This document shows positions 31,714 to 44,800 of a stretch of DNA of 64,000 nucleotides, one piece after another. The notes beneath the pieces are model-generated. The model was not told the DNA's origin, did not search any database, and worked only from the letters and a program-made list of their open reading frames with translations. Positions within the stretch are counted from its first letter, which is position 1; each line of letters begins with the position of its first letter. The position numbers and the translations under genes are program-made. The stretch covers positions 124,001 through 188,000 of the forward strand of contig WNNJ02001103.1 of the NCBI GenBank assembly GCA_012934845.2, in the 5' to 3' direction. Source of the DNA: Pomphorhynchus laevis (lineage: Eukaryota > Acanthocephala > Palaeacanthocephala > Echinorhynchida > Pomphorhynchidae).

Positions 31714-32010
31714 TCAATGAAGGAATTGTGCTATAGGGTAAAGCTTTAGACTAGATTTTGTTGAAAATATAGGACAACCACAAATTATATTACAAAAGCG
31801 TCTACATTCGCTATTGAGCGTATGTATTTCCGAGCATACACTGATCGAATAGTATTTAAAAATTCCAATGATAAAGGCACAATTCGTCTTTTTTCTTTCA
31901 ACGCTTCTGCATTCATTTCCAGAAAGGTTTATTAAGATATCAAAATATTCTAGTTGATAATCAATATTTTGGAACCAAGAAAACAACCACACTTGGGTAG
32001 TTGCTACCAT
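31714..32010 (-). CDS. Hypothetical frame upstream of DNAJC2, possible leader exon
   Basis: 98 codons beginning MVATTQVWLFSWF. It resembles nothing recognised. It lies just upstream of the DNAJC2 coding exon, whose ATG is preceded by a splice-acceptor-like sequence, so it is the place to look for a first exon. No convincing donor joins the two in frame. Low confidence. Confidence 0.15.
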   Translation of the reverse strand: MVATTQVWLFSWFQNIDYQLEYFDILINLSGNECRSVERKKTNCAFIIGIFKYYSISVCSEIHTLNSECRRFCNIICGCPIFSTKSSLKLYPIAQFLH

Positions 32011-34739
32011 GATTGCATAAAATTAACACAGTTGTAACATTTAAGGTTAAATTTTGAGTTTAATCGTATATTCCAAAAAATTAATATTAAAATTTTAAAT
32101 ATTAAAATTTAAATATTTTTAAATTTAAAATTTAATTTCGGAATTTTATAATTCCGAAATTAGTTTGTGTGTAAAATGTTTAATTTCTCTGAATGATGCA
32201 GCATTCAATTAATCATAAACAAAAATGTCGATATAGATTGCATATTTAAATGCTCGACAGTAAAAACTTTTATTTTCGACCAAACAGCAATAGACCGAAT
32301 ATTTTTGTGTATCTAGCAGTAATTTTAGTGGGTATTTTTTGCCGGAGATAAAAGTCTAAGTTGTCTCCTTAATCTGTTTATTTCTAAGATAACCGGCGAA
32401 TGGCTTTCATCAAGTTAAATAAGATATATTGTACATACATATACCTATACAACATATAACATCTAAATTAGAAGGAAACGAAATTAGAAATGCAATATGA
32501 AAGACTCCTACATATTTCCTTGCAACAGAGATATTAAATTACTAAAGATTCTGAGGGACAGCATATTATGTAACAATGTGCGCTCTTCTGTCTACTTTGC
32601 TAAAAACGAGAAGCCTTTTGTCTGTCAGTACTGAATGTTTCGTTTTTGTATTGACGTGAGCCATCCTAACAACAGAGGCTGCCTTCATAAATTATTACTA
32701 AATTATTATTAAATTATTATTATCATAAATTATTCATTACATTCAATGAATAAAATACTAGATCTTTGTACAAATTGACAGTTTATTTAATACCAGTGAT
32801 ATTTTACTTTAACAAATATTTTGATCGGATATTTAAAGCTAACGTCACTGAAAATCAGTGGCTAACAACAAAAATCTAATGGTCGTAAATTATTAGTTGA
32901 CAAACTTACATGAATACCAAACCAATTTTTTCTAACTGTCTGGTGAAGGATCCATTTTATTTTATAATTTTCATTAGAGTTTATAATTATTTAAATTAAT
33001 ATTTATATTTAATATTATATTATCGCTTTAAATTATAACGTTTAGCTTTAAATTATAACTCATAATCAACTATTTTTATTAAGTTAATATAAGAAAATAA
33101 AGTTTGATGAATTAAATATGTAGTGAATTAAAATGCACGAATTACTGACCTGTTCTAAATTTAACATGAGTATTTTCATGAACCATGAAAATAGATAAAC
33201 CATAGATAATATATGACGTATCAGAATAAGAATTAGAAGTCATCAGAAGAAAATCATAACCTGCTAATGAGTATTTGATAACATTTCAAGAGGACAGTAT
33301 CTTTTAGTTAAATTCAACAAATAAAATTATAAACTACACATAAGATCTAACTAGGCTCAGTATTTTGAGCAAAATTATAATAAAGATTATATGCGTCATT
33401 TGTTAGGTTTCTGCATTTGCTTATCAACCCAACATATCAGCAGGGCCAAATACATGCAAATGATTTAATATAATATAATATCTTATAATATAAGATAATA
33501 TCTTATATTATAAATCACCCAGATATTATTATGAACCGATTAATATGTAATATACCAGAAATACAAATTTTCATTTGTACGAAAATAAATATTCGAGTTC
33601 ATTAACATGAGCTGCATTTTTATCAGGTTTAAATCAATATTATAATATCTTATTCTAATACAGAGTATATTATTTATTCTTCTTTTTCTTCAGCGTTTGT
33701 TCCGCTTCGTTACGGAGTCTGCATTTTGTGTCCCCATTTGGTTATATTGTTTGCGCGGAGTACGTGGCCGTAACATTATAGTCGCCTCTCGGGAAGTTCA
33801 TCGAGACAGCATTTCATAATGTTGATGCGACGGTTTTTTTACGGCTGGCTTGTTACGAAGTCCATCGCCAACCCTCCTCCTATCTCAGCACGGGCTTGAG
33901 CCAGCCATGACAGAGTTCATAATGCACAGTTAATGAACACTATAATATCATTGAAAGCCATCGGTATTCGATGCTGAAAAATCACAGAATAATAGATTTT
34001 TATTATTTATCGAAATGATTTATTCAAAATGCTGTCACTTAATATATAACAGTCAGTAATCCACTTCACAACTTGTAGCATACACGTTCGGTTTCGTAAT
34101 CTCTCACAATTAACTATCTATATAAATTTTCCACATACTGATACAGACTATATTATTTACTATCCATTTTCCACTTCAGAGTTAAAATTTATTTAATTTA
34201 TAATATTTTGAAGATTTATATACATTTGAAATTGTTTGTTTGGTTTTATTATTATGGACTGATTAATATATAATATACTACTGATTGAAAGTCATTTTAG
34301 TATAGGCTACGTGTTATATTATTCAGGTCAGCTGGTTTGATGTGAATTCTAATTTCAGTTCTTATGAGCAGGAATTTTATCAGAGATAAAACTCATTTTC
34401 ATAGAAAAAATGAAAAGTTGGATTAATCCCAATCTTGATGTTGTATCAAAAAGGTTTTGCTTAAAAAAATATTGTTTATTGCCCTCAGTTTTGTTTCAGT
34501 GCTATTTTTCAAATTTACAGATATTAAATTTAAGAAGAAAGAAAATAAAATTAGTTTATGGTTTCACGAATTTTCTGCAACAATGAAGCGAAGTTAATCA
34601 AAACAAAGTGGAAGAAGTTTATTGAGCGAGAGGTCAATAAAAATATTGAAATGCATAATAACCCTTTACAGTGTTGTCCAATGTAGTTAAACATTCAACC
34701 ATGATATTTTAAATTTATACAAGGAAAATTAAAGGAAAG
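32011..34739. other. Intergenic AT-rich region
   Basis: No host gene was recognised. A less AT-rich block at 33690-33930 (minus strand contains CTGGCTCAAGCCCGTGCTGA) has the composition of a retroelement scrap but no assignable motif. The remainder holds short simple repeats such as TATAATATAATAT near 33465. Confidence 0.4.
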
Positions 34740-36170
34740 TTTTTTTTTAATGCGGCAAATGTACACAGACTGTGTGCTTACAAGCCCACAAAAGCGAAAC
34801 ATATTGAAAAAAGTTAATCGTTTAGTAGCATCGATTTTAGTTGCTTTTTTGAAAAATTGGAGTTAGGATTAAGATCGCAGATGATCAGGTAGGGAATTCC
34901 AAAGGTAGAGATCATCGATATGTAGGGATCGACGGCCGAAGTTGGTTAAGTGAAGAGGTACGTGTAGCAGAAGAGAAGCACAGGAACGTAGGTGAGTAGA
35001 AAGATAGCGAGATTCACTTAGAGTTGGCAAATAGAGATAAGAAGGAGAATTACAATAATGAAGGCGATAAGTTAGACAAAGCAGACCAAAACGAACGCGA
35101 TGTATAATACTTAGCCATCCAAGTTTTGATAAATAGGAAGATATATGATCGAATTTACAAAGTCGAAAAATGATGCGCACCGCGGTGTTAATGAGGCGCT
35201 GAAGAGGTTTAAGGGATGAATTTGAAGAGAAGACGAGAAGACTAAGACAATAATCAATACGTGGGAAAAGAAGGTTGGAGATAAGAGATTTACAACTAAA
35301 ATCTAGAGAATTTCTGACGATACGAATATCACGGGGAAGAATATTTAAAGACCTAGTTTTATCACGAATAGAGGGATCGAGATGCAAATTATTGTCTAAG
35401 TGAAAACCTAGAAATACTAGTTTATCTACAGCAGGAATAATTGTAGTCTGAAGATACAGATATGGAGGAATAACAGAAACAGTGGAGGGAAAAATCCATA
35501 ACACTTTAGATTTGGTAGAATTGAGGGACATGCGCAAAGAAATTATATGTTCTGATATAGCACGAAGACAATTAGACGCGGATACGAAAAGTTGGCTTAG
35601 GGAATGAGGAGACGAATGATAATAAAGAAGTATATCATCAGCGTACTGCATTACTCTGAAGCAGAATTTATTAGTTATACAAGATAAATCTCCAAGAATA
35701 AACGTAAATAGAATATGGTCAAGTACAGAATCTTGAGGTACACCACAAGAGAGAGAAGATAGAGGAGAACACATTGAATTAGAATGGACGGAAAATGATC
35801 AATCGGAACGAAGAGATGCAAGCCATGGTGGACGAATAGAAGCCATAATGATAGCGAATACGAAAAATAAGGATTTTGTGATCGACAATGTCGAATGCAG
35901 ATGAAAGATCGAGCGATATTACCACACTACACAGTCCTTTGTCACGAGCGGAGAGCAGATCAGAAAATACTTTATGACATGCTAGTTCGGTGGAATGATT
36001 GCATCGGAAAGCAGGTAGATCTGCGATGAAGAGAGATACTTGTTTATCTGATCTAAGACAAGGTGTTCAAGAATTTTAGATAACGTTGGTAGAATTGATA
36101 TTGGGCGATAATATGAAGGAAGAGAGGGATTTTTATACAAGATTAAAGCCGATGTCACGGTGACATTGTG
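34740..36170 (-). mobile_element. CR1/L2-type LINE (family D), copy 2, 5'-truncated
   Basis: In minus-strand order: RT start PSLPSYYRPISILPTLSKIL (about 36130-36070), a degraded palm region, then an open 301-codon piece at 34869-35774 with FCFRVMQYADDILLYYHS (YADD) and LKPLQRLINTAVRIIFRL. The 3' end shares GTGGGCTTGTAAGC and a TTTGCCGCATTAAA tail with the copies at 11343-11828 and 56330-57330. The N-terminal part and endonuclease are absent and frames are broken. Confidence 0.8.
34869..35774 (-). pseudogene. Family D LINE ORF2, RT to C-terminus
   Basis: 301 open codons starting inside motif D-like CGVPQDSVLDHILF (usually GVPQGSVLGPLLF) and including the catalytic YADD. The ORF lacks everything upstream of the RT palm and is non-functional alone. 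Confidence 0.75.
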
Positions 36171-37794
36171 GAAGAAGGAAAATATGAAAATTTCAGAATT
36201 TGATATTAAAATGCATTACTTATTTCTAGTGATGCCTTCGATAATTGCTTGATTATGGGGGTGTTCCCTTAGATATTATTTATAATATTAATATTTAAAT
36301 ATTAATATAATATTAATTAAACATAAGATTATGATTTATCATATACATTTCTATTTTTAAAAATTGTGATATTATAAAGGTTAGTAATTATTATGAATTG
36401 AGATTAACTTTTTTCGTATATCAATAAGTCAATTCGTTTTAATGTCAATAAATTTAATTTTAAATAGCTATTTCTATCTTAAAGCACAACGATAAATACT
36501 GTCACTTGTTGTTAATAAATAGGTTCTTTAAATTTAGCTTTATGCTTTTTAAATTATCATTGACATGCGAAACTATTTAGACAATAGTTTCCCAGAATGA
36601 CAGATGCAAAGATTAACAAAACTTCGATTTGTTAACGGATACAAATAGCAATCTTTAATAGGAGTAAACGTTTGTCGAAATATGTGTGAACGACAATTTA
36701 TTTGACTGAATCAAACTACTAGTCAAATTTGTTTGCAAAAGGGATTTATAAATTATTATTTAATTTAATAATAATTAAGAATAACATTTTTATTGTCTGC
36801 ATGCAATAAATTTATTATTTATTACTAAATTAAATTTTTATTAAATAATGTTATAATATTTTTATCGTGTAATACAACAATTTTATTATAAAACAAAATC
36901 GACTACAAAATATATACGGTTTAGTAAATAAAAATCAATAAATATTTATTGATTTCTGTTGTGAGACATTTACCAGACAAAATTTATATCTTAATAAATC
37001 TCATTAATTAATGACTACCTCAAATAAAAATTGTGATATAGTACTGATCGAATAAAACGGGTTTTATAATTTTAATTTCAAAGCAAAGAATATTCCTTTA
37101 GAGGTTAATTTTCGACTTTATTACATTATGAAGTAATTTGCTCATTCGTTTCATCTATCATTACCGCAAAATAAAAATCTGCAGACATTGACGGATGATG
37201 TAAATTTAGACTATGGTCAAAATTAGCAAACTCTATTTTGCATCAATGCCAATTCTCTAGCTATCATATTTCAATTATCTCCATTTATCTGAAATAACAT
37301 TTATATGAAATAAATCATATGTTTATAATGATCAAGATCCATTATCTATAAAGGTATTACAATCCACTAAATATGGCCCGTGGGTGTAATATGTATTTAG
37401 AAATAAATATCTCAGATAAACAATAATTCTTAATAAAATTGTTTATCTATTAATTAAAAAATTTAAATTATTAATTGAAGAATTAGTTTTTATAATTTTG
37501 AGTTCTGTAAGAATAGAAGTAACGAGATTATAAAAAATCATTTTTGTAAAATAACTACGGAAAAGTATAATGTTTTAATTATAAAAACTGCAAAAGTTAG
37601 CATAACACTCTTAATCAAAATTTATTTTTGATTTTTATTTGGATTTAGTCAATTATTCATGAAGAAATAAAATCGAGGTTACTGAACTAATTTATCTAAA
37701 ATATGTAATGATAATTTTTTACAGGGATAAACAACGGTTAAATATGCATTTAAAAAGAAAAAGCAAAGCAAGTCACAAATCTTCGTCTTTATCA
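36171..37794. other. Intergenic AT-rich region
   Basis: No gene or strong repeat was seen. Composition is uniformly AT-rich. Confidence 0.4.
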
Positions 37795-38100
37795 ACCTTC
37801 TCAGTCTTCATCCATTACGGCCTCAGGTCCTGCGGGATCTGAGCCCTACATCCAATCCAACACGCCGTTCTTCGACTGAACCACCCGGGGTCTTTCACCC
37901 CCGAAGAGTCCAATCGAGGCGAACTATGCTGGGTAAACGAGAGACAAGGAGCTTGAGAAACTTTAGCCTTTGCTCTGTGGGACGTATTCTAGAAAAGAAG
38001 ACTAATCCCGAGATAGCCCAAGTGCCCCAGAGGCGCACCTGAGTTTTCCCTTTCAATGACAGATACTGGGTCCGTTTCAGGGCCCTAAACTATGTCTTTA
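37795..38100 (-). mobile_element. Family A LINE 3' module, solo copy
   Basis: It matches 17270-17565 and 51250-51510 over its length, with landmarks GCGGGATCTGAGCC, GAGGAGCTTGAGAAAC-like and ACTAATCCCGAGATAGCCCA. At 17270 the same module forms the end of LINE family A. Here it stands alone, either as a very short 5'-truncated LINE or as a SINE using the LINE tail. Confidence 0.65.
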
Positions 38101-38716
38101 GTGTTATACTTCACAATTAGCAACAATGCCATCAGATACCAAATAAACTCCAACTAGATTTTAATAAAAAAGTATAATTCTACTTGACGTAACATTCACC
38201 GTTCATATCAAATCAAATCTCGTTTTGTGAAACTAGAAACATTTCATGCTTGTATGACATAAATATAGCATTTAATATTGAAAAATATTAAATATAAATA
38301 TTGAAAAATATTAAATATTAATAAGTTTATATAGAAAACATTTCAAAAGAATTAAGAATTTATTAAAATTAATAAATTTTAATAAATTTAGCTACTGTAA
38401 ATGACAAATGTGTTATTTTGTCTGGTGATGGTGGCAATAATCACTGAAAAATAGTTTCTTTAGAAAAATCAATTTCTTAGTGTCCTAAACTCAGATTTTA
38501 AAACCTTAAACTTTTTATATTTCAATTAATGCTTTGATAATTGATCTTAACGTTTATAGACACAAGATATATAATTCGCGATTGTGAAGTAGCTTAGATT
38601 AAGCTACCATAAATGCACCAGATAAAATGTATTACAAATGGATTACATTTTAATATAACAATGATATTTATCACAACACAGCTTTATTTTTGAAATGGAA
38701 AATAAATGCGTACTGC
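38101..38716. other. AT-rich stretch downstream of ALG3
   Basis: It contains the expected 3' end of ALG3 (transcribed leftward). Nothing else was recognised. Confidence 0.4.
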
Positions 38717-38846
38717 CTATTCGGCAAAGTCTCGGATGAACGTAAGCATTAATATGAGCAAATGGCATACTGTGATCACAACACTTGAAATTGCATTCGC
38801 AGGATAAACATTCCAACAGAATTCAAGTACGATCATAATTGCAACG
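38717..38846 (-). CDS. ALG3: ALG3 exon 9, with stop
   Basis: 130 bp. Encodes [20 protein letters not shown] and the last span ([15 protein letters not shown]), ending RDFAE and TAG. Acceptor ATTTTAG. Confidence 0.9.
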
Positions 38847-41800
38847 CTAAAATGCAGTAAAAGCGTTAGATAAAAAAGGATTTTACTAACCGTAGTAATA
38901 AGCCTTTGAAATGGATTTTTTAAATATTTCTTTTAAATTTAAAGCTATTAAATTTGAAGTTAAATGATTGCACTATAACCAGTAGATATTTTGTTATAAA
39001 TTGCAACGAAGATTATATATAATACACTTTATATATTATATATAAAGTGACACAAGATGCATTGTAATGTAAAGTCACCGTTTGCGACCTAGCAACTATT
39101 CAATAGATAATTAAGCATCCATCACAGGATTACCATAACCGATTTAAATCGATCGTCATGGACAATACATGATAAGCATGTCAGAGAGAATATCGGACAA
39201 CGCAGCTTCTAGAGCTCACAATGGAAGGTTTCATATGCTTTGTGAAATCTGATAACCTTGGGTTCGTATAGGAGCAGTTAAGGGCTCATGCCAAGTACGG
39301 AGAGCAACAGCTCGGATCTCGGATGAGCCAAATTTAGGAAAGGAGAACAGTTGGCAGTCAGCCTTGGACGAGCACGGAGCTACTAATATGTGGCAAAAAT
39401 CGGGCGAAACGAAAACGGCTGTGGCAATGTGGCCGTTAGTAGTCAGGGTGTATGGAATTAGAAGTCATGAAGGAAGGATTCTTTAGCTGGTTTTCAATGC
39501 GAAAGTCACCTTGTGTGATCTAGCAACTATTCAAGAGATAATTAAGCATCCATAACAGGATCATCAGTCCCGATTTCAATCAATCTTCACGATCTCATAT
39601 AATGATCTATAACATATATTATAAATATAAAAACTAAAATATATACTAAAAACATTAATATTATTATATTAAAATATAATAATATTATGTATTAAATCAT
39701 ATACGGAAAAATACAAATATGCAAATATTAGTAACCGGAGTGCATTATGGTCAGATAAATTGAATACAACAATAATTTCTTGACAAAAAATAATATAAAA
39801 TTTTTTCTGTCAATTACTTGTCCGGAGGCAGTGCACGAACCAATCTACTCTAGGCATCGCGATCCTGGGAGACAGACCAGAGTTCTCTTTCAGATACCGC
39901 AAGGCGATCTTCGGCCAGTTTCGAGATTTGATCTTTCCACTGGTATCGAGTTCTACCTCGAGGTTTCTTTCCAGAGAGTCCGGCCTGGAAAACCCTCCGA
40001 GGAAGGCGATCCCTAGACATCCTTGAAAATTGGATAGCTATATCAAATATAGCTATTAATTTTTTACACTTAATGTTTTATTTACTTTACGTCACTCAAG
40101 TGACTATAAAAAGTGACTCTAAACACTTCAATAGAATAATTAAAAATTATTATAAGAGTGTGTTTAATATTAAAGATAAGGAAGGACAAAACGAAAACAA
40201 CAGTGCAAATTGTCAATTTCAGGAACTTGGAAAATTTACTAACATTAAATAACTCGAATAAACAAATTGCAATATGTGCAATCACAATAATACAATAATT
40301 TCAAAGTCCGACATTCCCAAAATACCATTTAACACACAATTAGTACTAATTAGTTCTAAATGTCCGGTATTAAAAGAATCAACACCAAATATTAAGAATT
40401 AACACCAAATATAATTATAGACTTGTGTTTTGTATAAACGTATTATTTGTAAAGCTGTAAACTTTATGATTTTATAATTTAAATATTATAAATGCTTAAA
40501 TATCAAATTTCAACTACATAATTAAAATTGAAATTAAAAATGATAATTAAAAGAAAAAGATTAAACTGAGATATTCGCTATAACAGTTAGCCCACAGTAT
40601 GCTACAATTTGGCTGAACAGGAATTAAGTTAAGAAAATTAAGGGAAGAAACACTTGAAATATATCGAGTTAAAATACAAAGGTATCCAATATAAGACAGG
40701 ATATATAACAACTGGTAAACTTTGTTTAGCTTTAATGTAGAGCTGAACGAAATTTAGCATCAATGATGGCAGCTGGCATACTGGATCACTAGAAATCGAA
40801 TTTGCAGGATAAGCATTTCTGATATTTATTATATAACTTATACCGATAAATATTCTAGGATACCATTATATCAATGCCTATAAATATTCTAGGTATTCAT
40901 TATATAATTTATTATATAATTTTAATTGTTATAATAAGTAAAATAATATAAAAAATAATATAATAAATTATAATAATATAATTATAATTATATTAAATAA
41001 TATAATATTTATTAAATATTATAATAATATTATTATATTATTATATATATTTTTATAATTATAAAGTAAATAAAAAGTAAAAAATAGGATGAATAAATGG
41101 TTGGTATTAATTCCAAATAAGATATCAAAACAAAAATATGATATAATACTATAACAAATTCTATAGTAAATTATAGAATAGAAACAATAAAAATAGCATT
41201 AATATAATAATTTAATAATATGTGTAATATAATTTAATCATATAATATATGATTGTAATAATTATAATCATATAGTTTTAATTGTAATAAAATTTAATTA
41301 CATGATTTAAAGTATAATTAATATAATTTTTATAAAAAATTCACTTACCGCAATAATATGCCAGTATATTCTCTAGATCTATCATTCTTTGAACGGAGAA
41401 GAAGTGGCAGAGAATGATAATACCACACATAGAATTGATAATGCAAAGATCTGCAGAATACTATGCCGATGAAGTTACTTTCAATAAGTACGTCAATTAA
41501 TGCTAAGATTTTAAAATAAAATATAAAAGTACATCTGATTATTACCGTTCTTTTTCGATCTTGCCGTTGACAGCTTCTTGGTTTTAGATGACCCGAAAAT
41601 ATATCTGTTTAAACAAAATTACATTTTAAAAGACTAATTTTTCTAAATGTACAAATAAATTTATATAAATTATAATTCCATAATTTAATTTATTTCTTAT
41701 ATTCATTATATTGTATTGCTTAATAGTTTGTTGACGACAAATTAGAAAGTAATTAATTAATTAATTAATAATAATTAATTAATTAATAATTAATTTAGTG

Positions 41801-44800
41801 GCACAAAATGGATACTTTAGACAAAATCTCAATATAACAACGACTGGAATAAACGTCCTTGGTTTACCGATTGGTTTTGATGATTATGAAGAGCAATCAA
41901 TCTACGATTTGCTTGCCGGCTGGAAAGCACTAATCGAGAGATTGTGCGTAGTAGCTAAAAATGATCCGCACGTTGCATATTCAGGAATGGTCAATTCATT
42001 CAATCGAAGTGGATTCACATAATGCGTTCATGCAACATCATTAAAAAGGTATGGAATGAATTAGAAGATATCATAAAATCCAACTTGCTCCCTAAATTTG
42101 CTACATTTAAGCTAACCAATGGAATATCGAATATACTCTGCTCCCCTTTCAAGCTAGGGGGAATAGGAATCGCCAACCCATTATTTACCGCTCATATTGA
42201 GAAAACATCATCAATAATGCTTCTATCGACTTATGATGGAAACTCTTTAGGTGATAGTCTACGCCAAAAGCAAAACACAGTACTTCATGAAATTACGCGA
42301 TTCCGAAATCAAGCACATCTAGATCGTGTATCAAAAATAACAACCGACCTAGCTCCCTCCCTACAAAACACCATCAAACATGCGGCACACCTTGGTGTAT
42401 CATCGTGGCTAAGTGTCTTACCGCTAAAACACGAGAAATTTTATCTATCCATTAATAAATTCACCGATTATTTTTGTTATAAAGATTTTTAATAAAGGTT
42501 ATTCTTATTTTTTTCGATTCATTTTATTTACATCTGAAAGAATTTGGCATTTCAATATATAGTTGGTGGTTCGTATTGATAAGAATGCAGTTTTATTTCG
42601 CTTCCTTTTATTTATATCCATAAAGGAATTTGGTATTTTAATATATAATTAATGGTTTATATTGATAAGAATGCAGTTTTTTTCGATTCATTTAATTGTT
42701 TCGCTGTTCTTCAAGACAGCAAAATAACTTTCTTGTTATTTTAACCAATAGAATAGTTTTTAATAAAATAATTTAATAAAATATTTTAATAAAATAATAA
42801 CATATTGTTTCTTTTTGTTCTAAAGATGATAGCTATTGAAAATTCGACGATATAATTTTAATAAACTATCTCTTATTCTCTCTGCATTTTATCAATCGAT
42901 TTTTGCTAATCGATTTTTCCCTCATTTGTGTGAGTTATAATACAGAAGTTAGTTGATTTAACATTAAAAATTTCAAATTCGGAAAATTATTGACACTAAT
43001 TGATCGGTATATTGATCAACAATAAATTGGAGTAAAATTGATTAAAAATAAAAATGTTCTAAAAGTCTAAATTTTTAAAAAATTAAATCTGTTTTGAAAT
43101 TTACAATCAATAACAAACCGTAATTGACTCCATCTAAGAACAACAACTATCAGAATAACGACAATATGTGAGAGTAGCAAGGAAACGTGGAAATATCGAT
43201 GAAGAAACAATTCTTCTGGTAAGAATTTCCAATTCACTGTCCACGTGTAATTAAAAACTCTCTTTAATTCGAACGATTTTTCGATATAATGTAAATAATT
43301 CGTTAAGAGAAAAGGAAACCCAAGCGAAACCTAAACAATAATTGGCGTAAGTTTATAGACAAATTAAGGATTAAAAACCTGCACTAATGCACATATGATC
43401 AGGAACTTTGCTACATTTAAAACGGACCTGGTTGCAATCAAAAAGACAAATAGGCCTGGAGCCGACAGAAGAATGTTCATCTTAATAGCAACACCCAAAC
43501 TAAAAACATAATATTTTCGTTTAAATAAAAAAATGTTTTCAATTTAATTTTCGATTAATCAGCTGAGTCTATTTATTTATAACATATATAATATATATAA
43601 TTAAAAAATAATAAATAAAAATTAATAAAATTAATAATTAAATTCATTTGAGTGTAAATTTTGTCGAAAATGAAGAACGTTTCAGCATACACACTTTCAA
43701 AGTACACAATAAAATTCATCAAATTCAAAATCGTTTCACGTTTTAATTCTCACGTTAACTAGATTTAAATATCTTCATTCAAGATTAGTTTCTTACAATT
43801 TCAGTATAAAATGACAAGATTACATTTGTGCATTCTATCTACACCTGAAGGTGTAAATAACGCAAACGATCTGATCTGAAATGCACCTGAGCATTTTTAT
43901 TGCTAAAATTGTATTTGCTGATTATGTTATTAAGTTGATAATCACCCGATCAGAATAATTATCAACTTAATGAATGAATGTCAATTATACATTCATGATT
44001 CTCGATTATAAGTTATTTATTGAATTCATTTGAGTGTAAATTTTGTCGAAAATGAAGAACGCTTGTATTTCAGAAAGGTAAATAATGTGAATATATCGGT
44101 TATAATGCGAGGTTGTCATTTATTAGAGTTCATTAACAGGCCACTTTTGTTTGCACTTGAGTAAGAAATAATCAGAATCGAATGCTGATAAAAAATTCCG
44201 ATAAAATTAAAATAATAAATCAATAAATCAAAATTATAGCATCTAATTAAGAACTAACATTAAGAACTAACTCAAAAATAAGACTATCTTGAAGAGAATA
44301 ACATTGAGAATAAGAATAACATTGTGTTCAACTAAGAATAACTTGTTCACTATCCAAGTGCAATTTATCAAATTATGTATTTATTATAAATATATATAGA
44401 CATATTATATAAATTATAATAAATTATTAATTTAATTATTTGCATTATTTTAACTGATGAATTAATCAATTAGTCTACGTATTGAATATAATTATTAAAT
44501 TTAAAAATAATAAATAGATATAAATAAATAAAAATAATGCTAAATCAATAAATCAAAATTTAATAATTAGATAATAAATAATAAATAATAAAATAAATAA
44601 TTGTTATAAGATCTTATATAACTTATATCAAGTTAAAATAAAATATGATTAATATTTTAATAATATTTCGTCATCAGGAGGAACTATTAAAATTGAGCAA
44701 CATAATCTCAAAATTGACAACATGCAAGATTATAATGATACCATATCCTCTTTATTCACGTACATGATTTATAAACAATTATTAGTAATTGTTAATAAAC

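Noticed and set aside
33690-33930. GC-richer block as a possible exon
   Set aside because: No sustained open frame or splice sites; composition suggests a retroelement scrap, but no motif confirms it.
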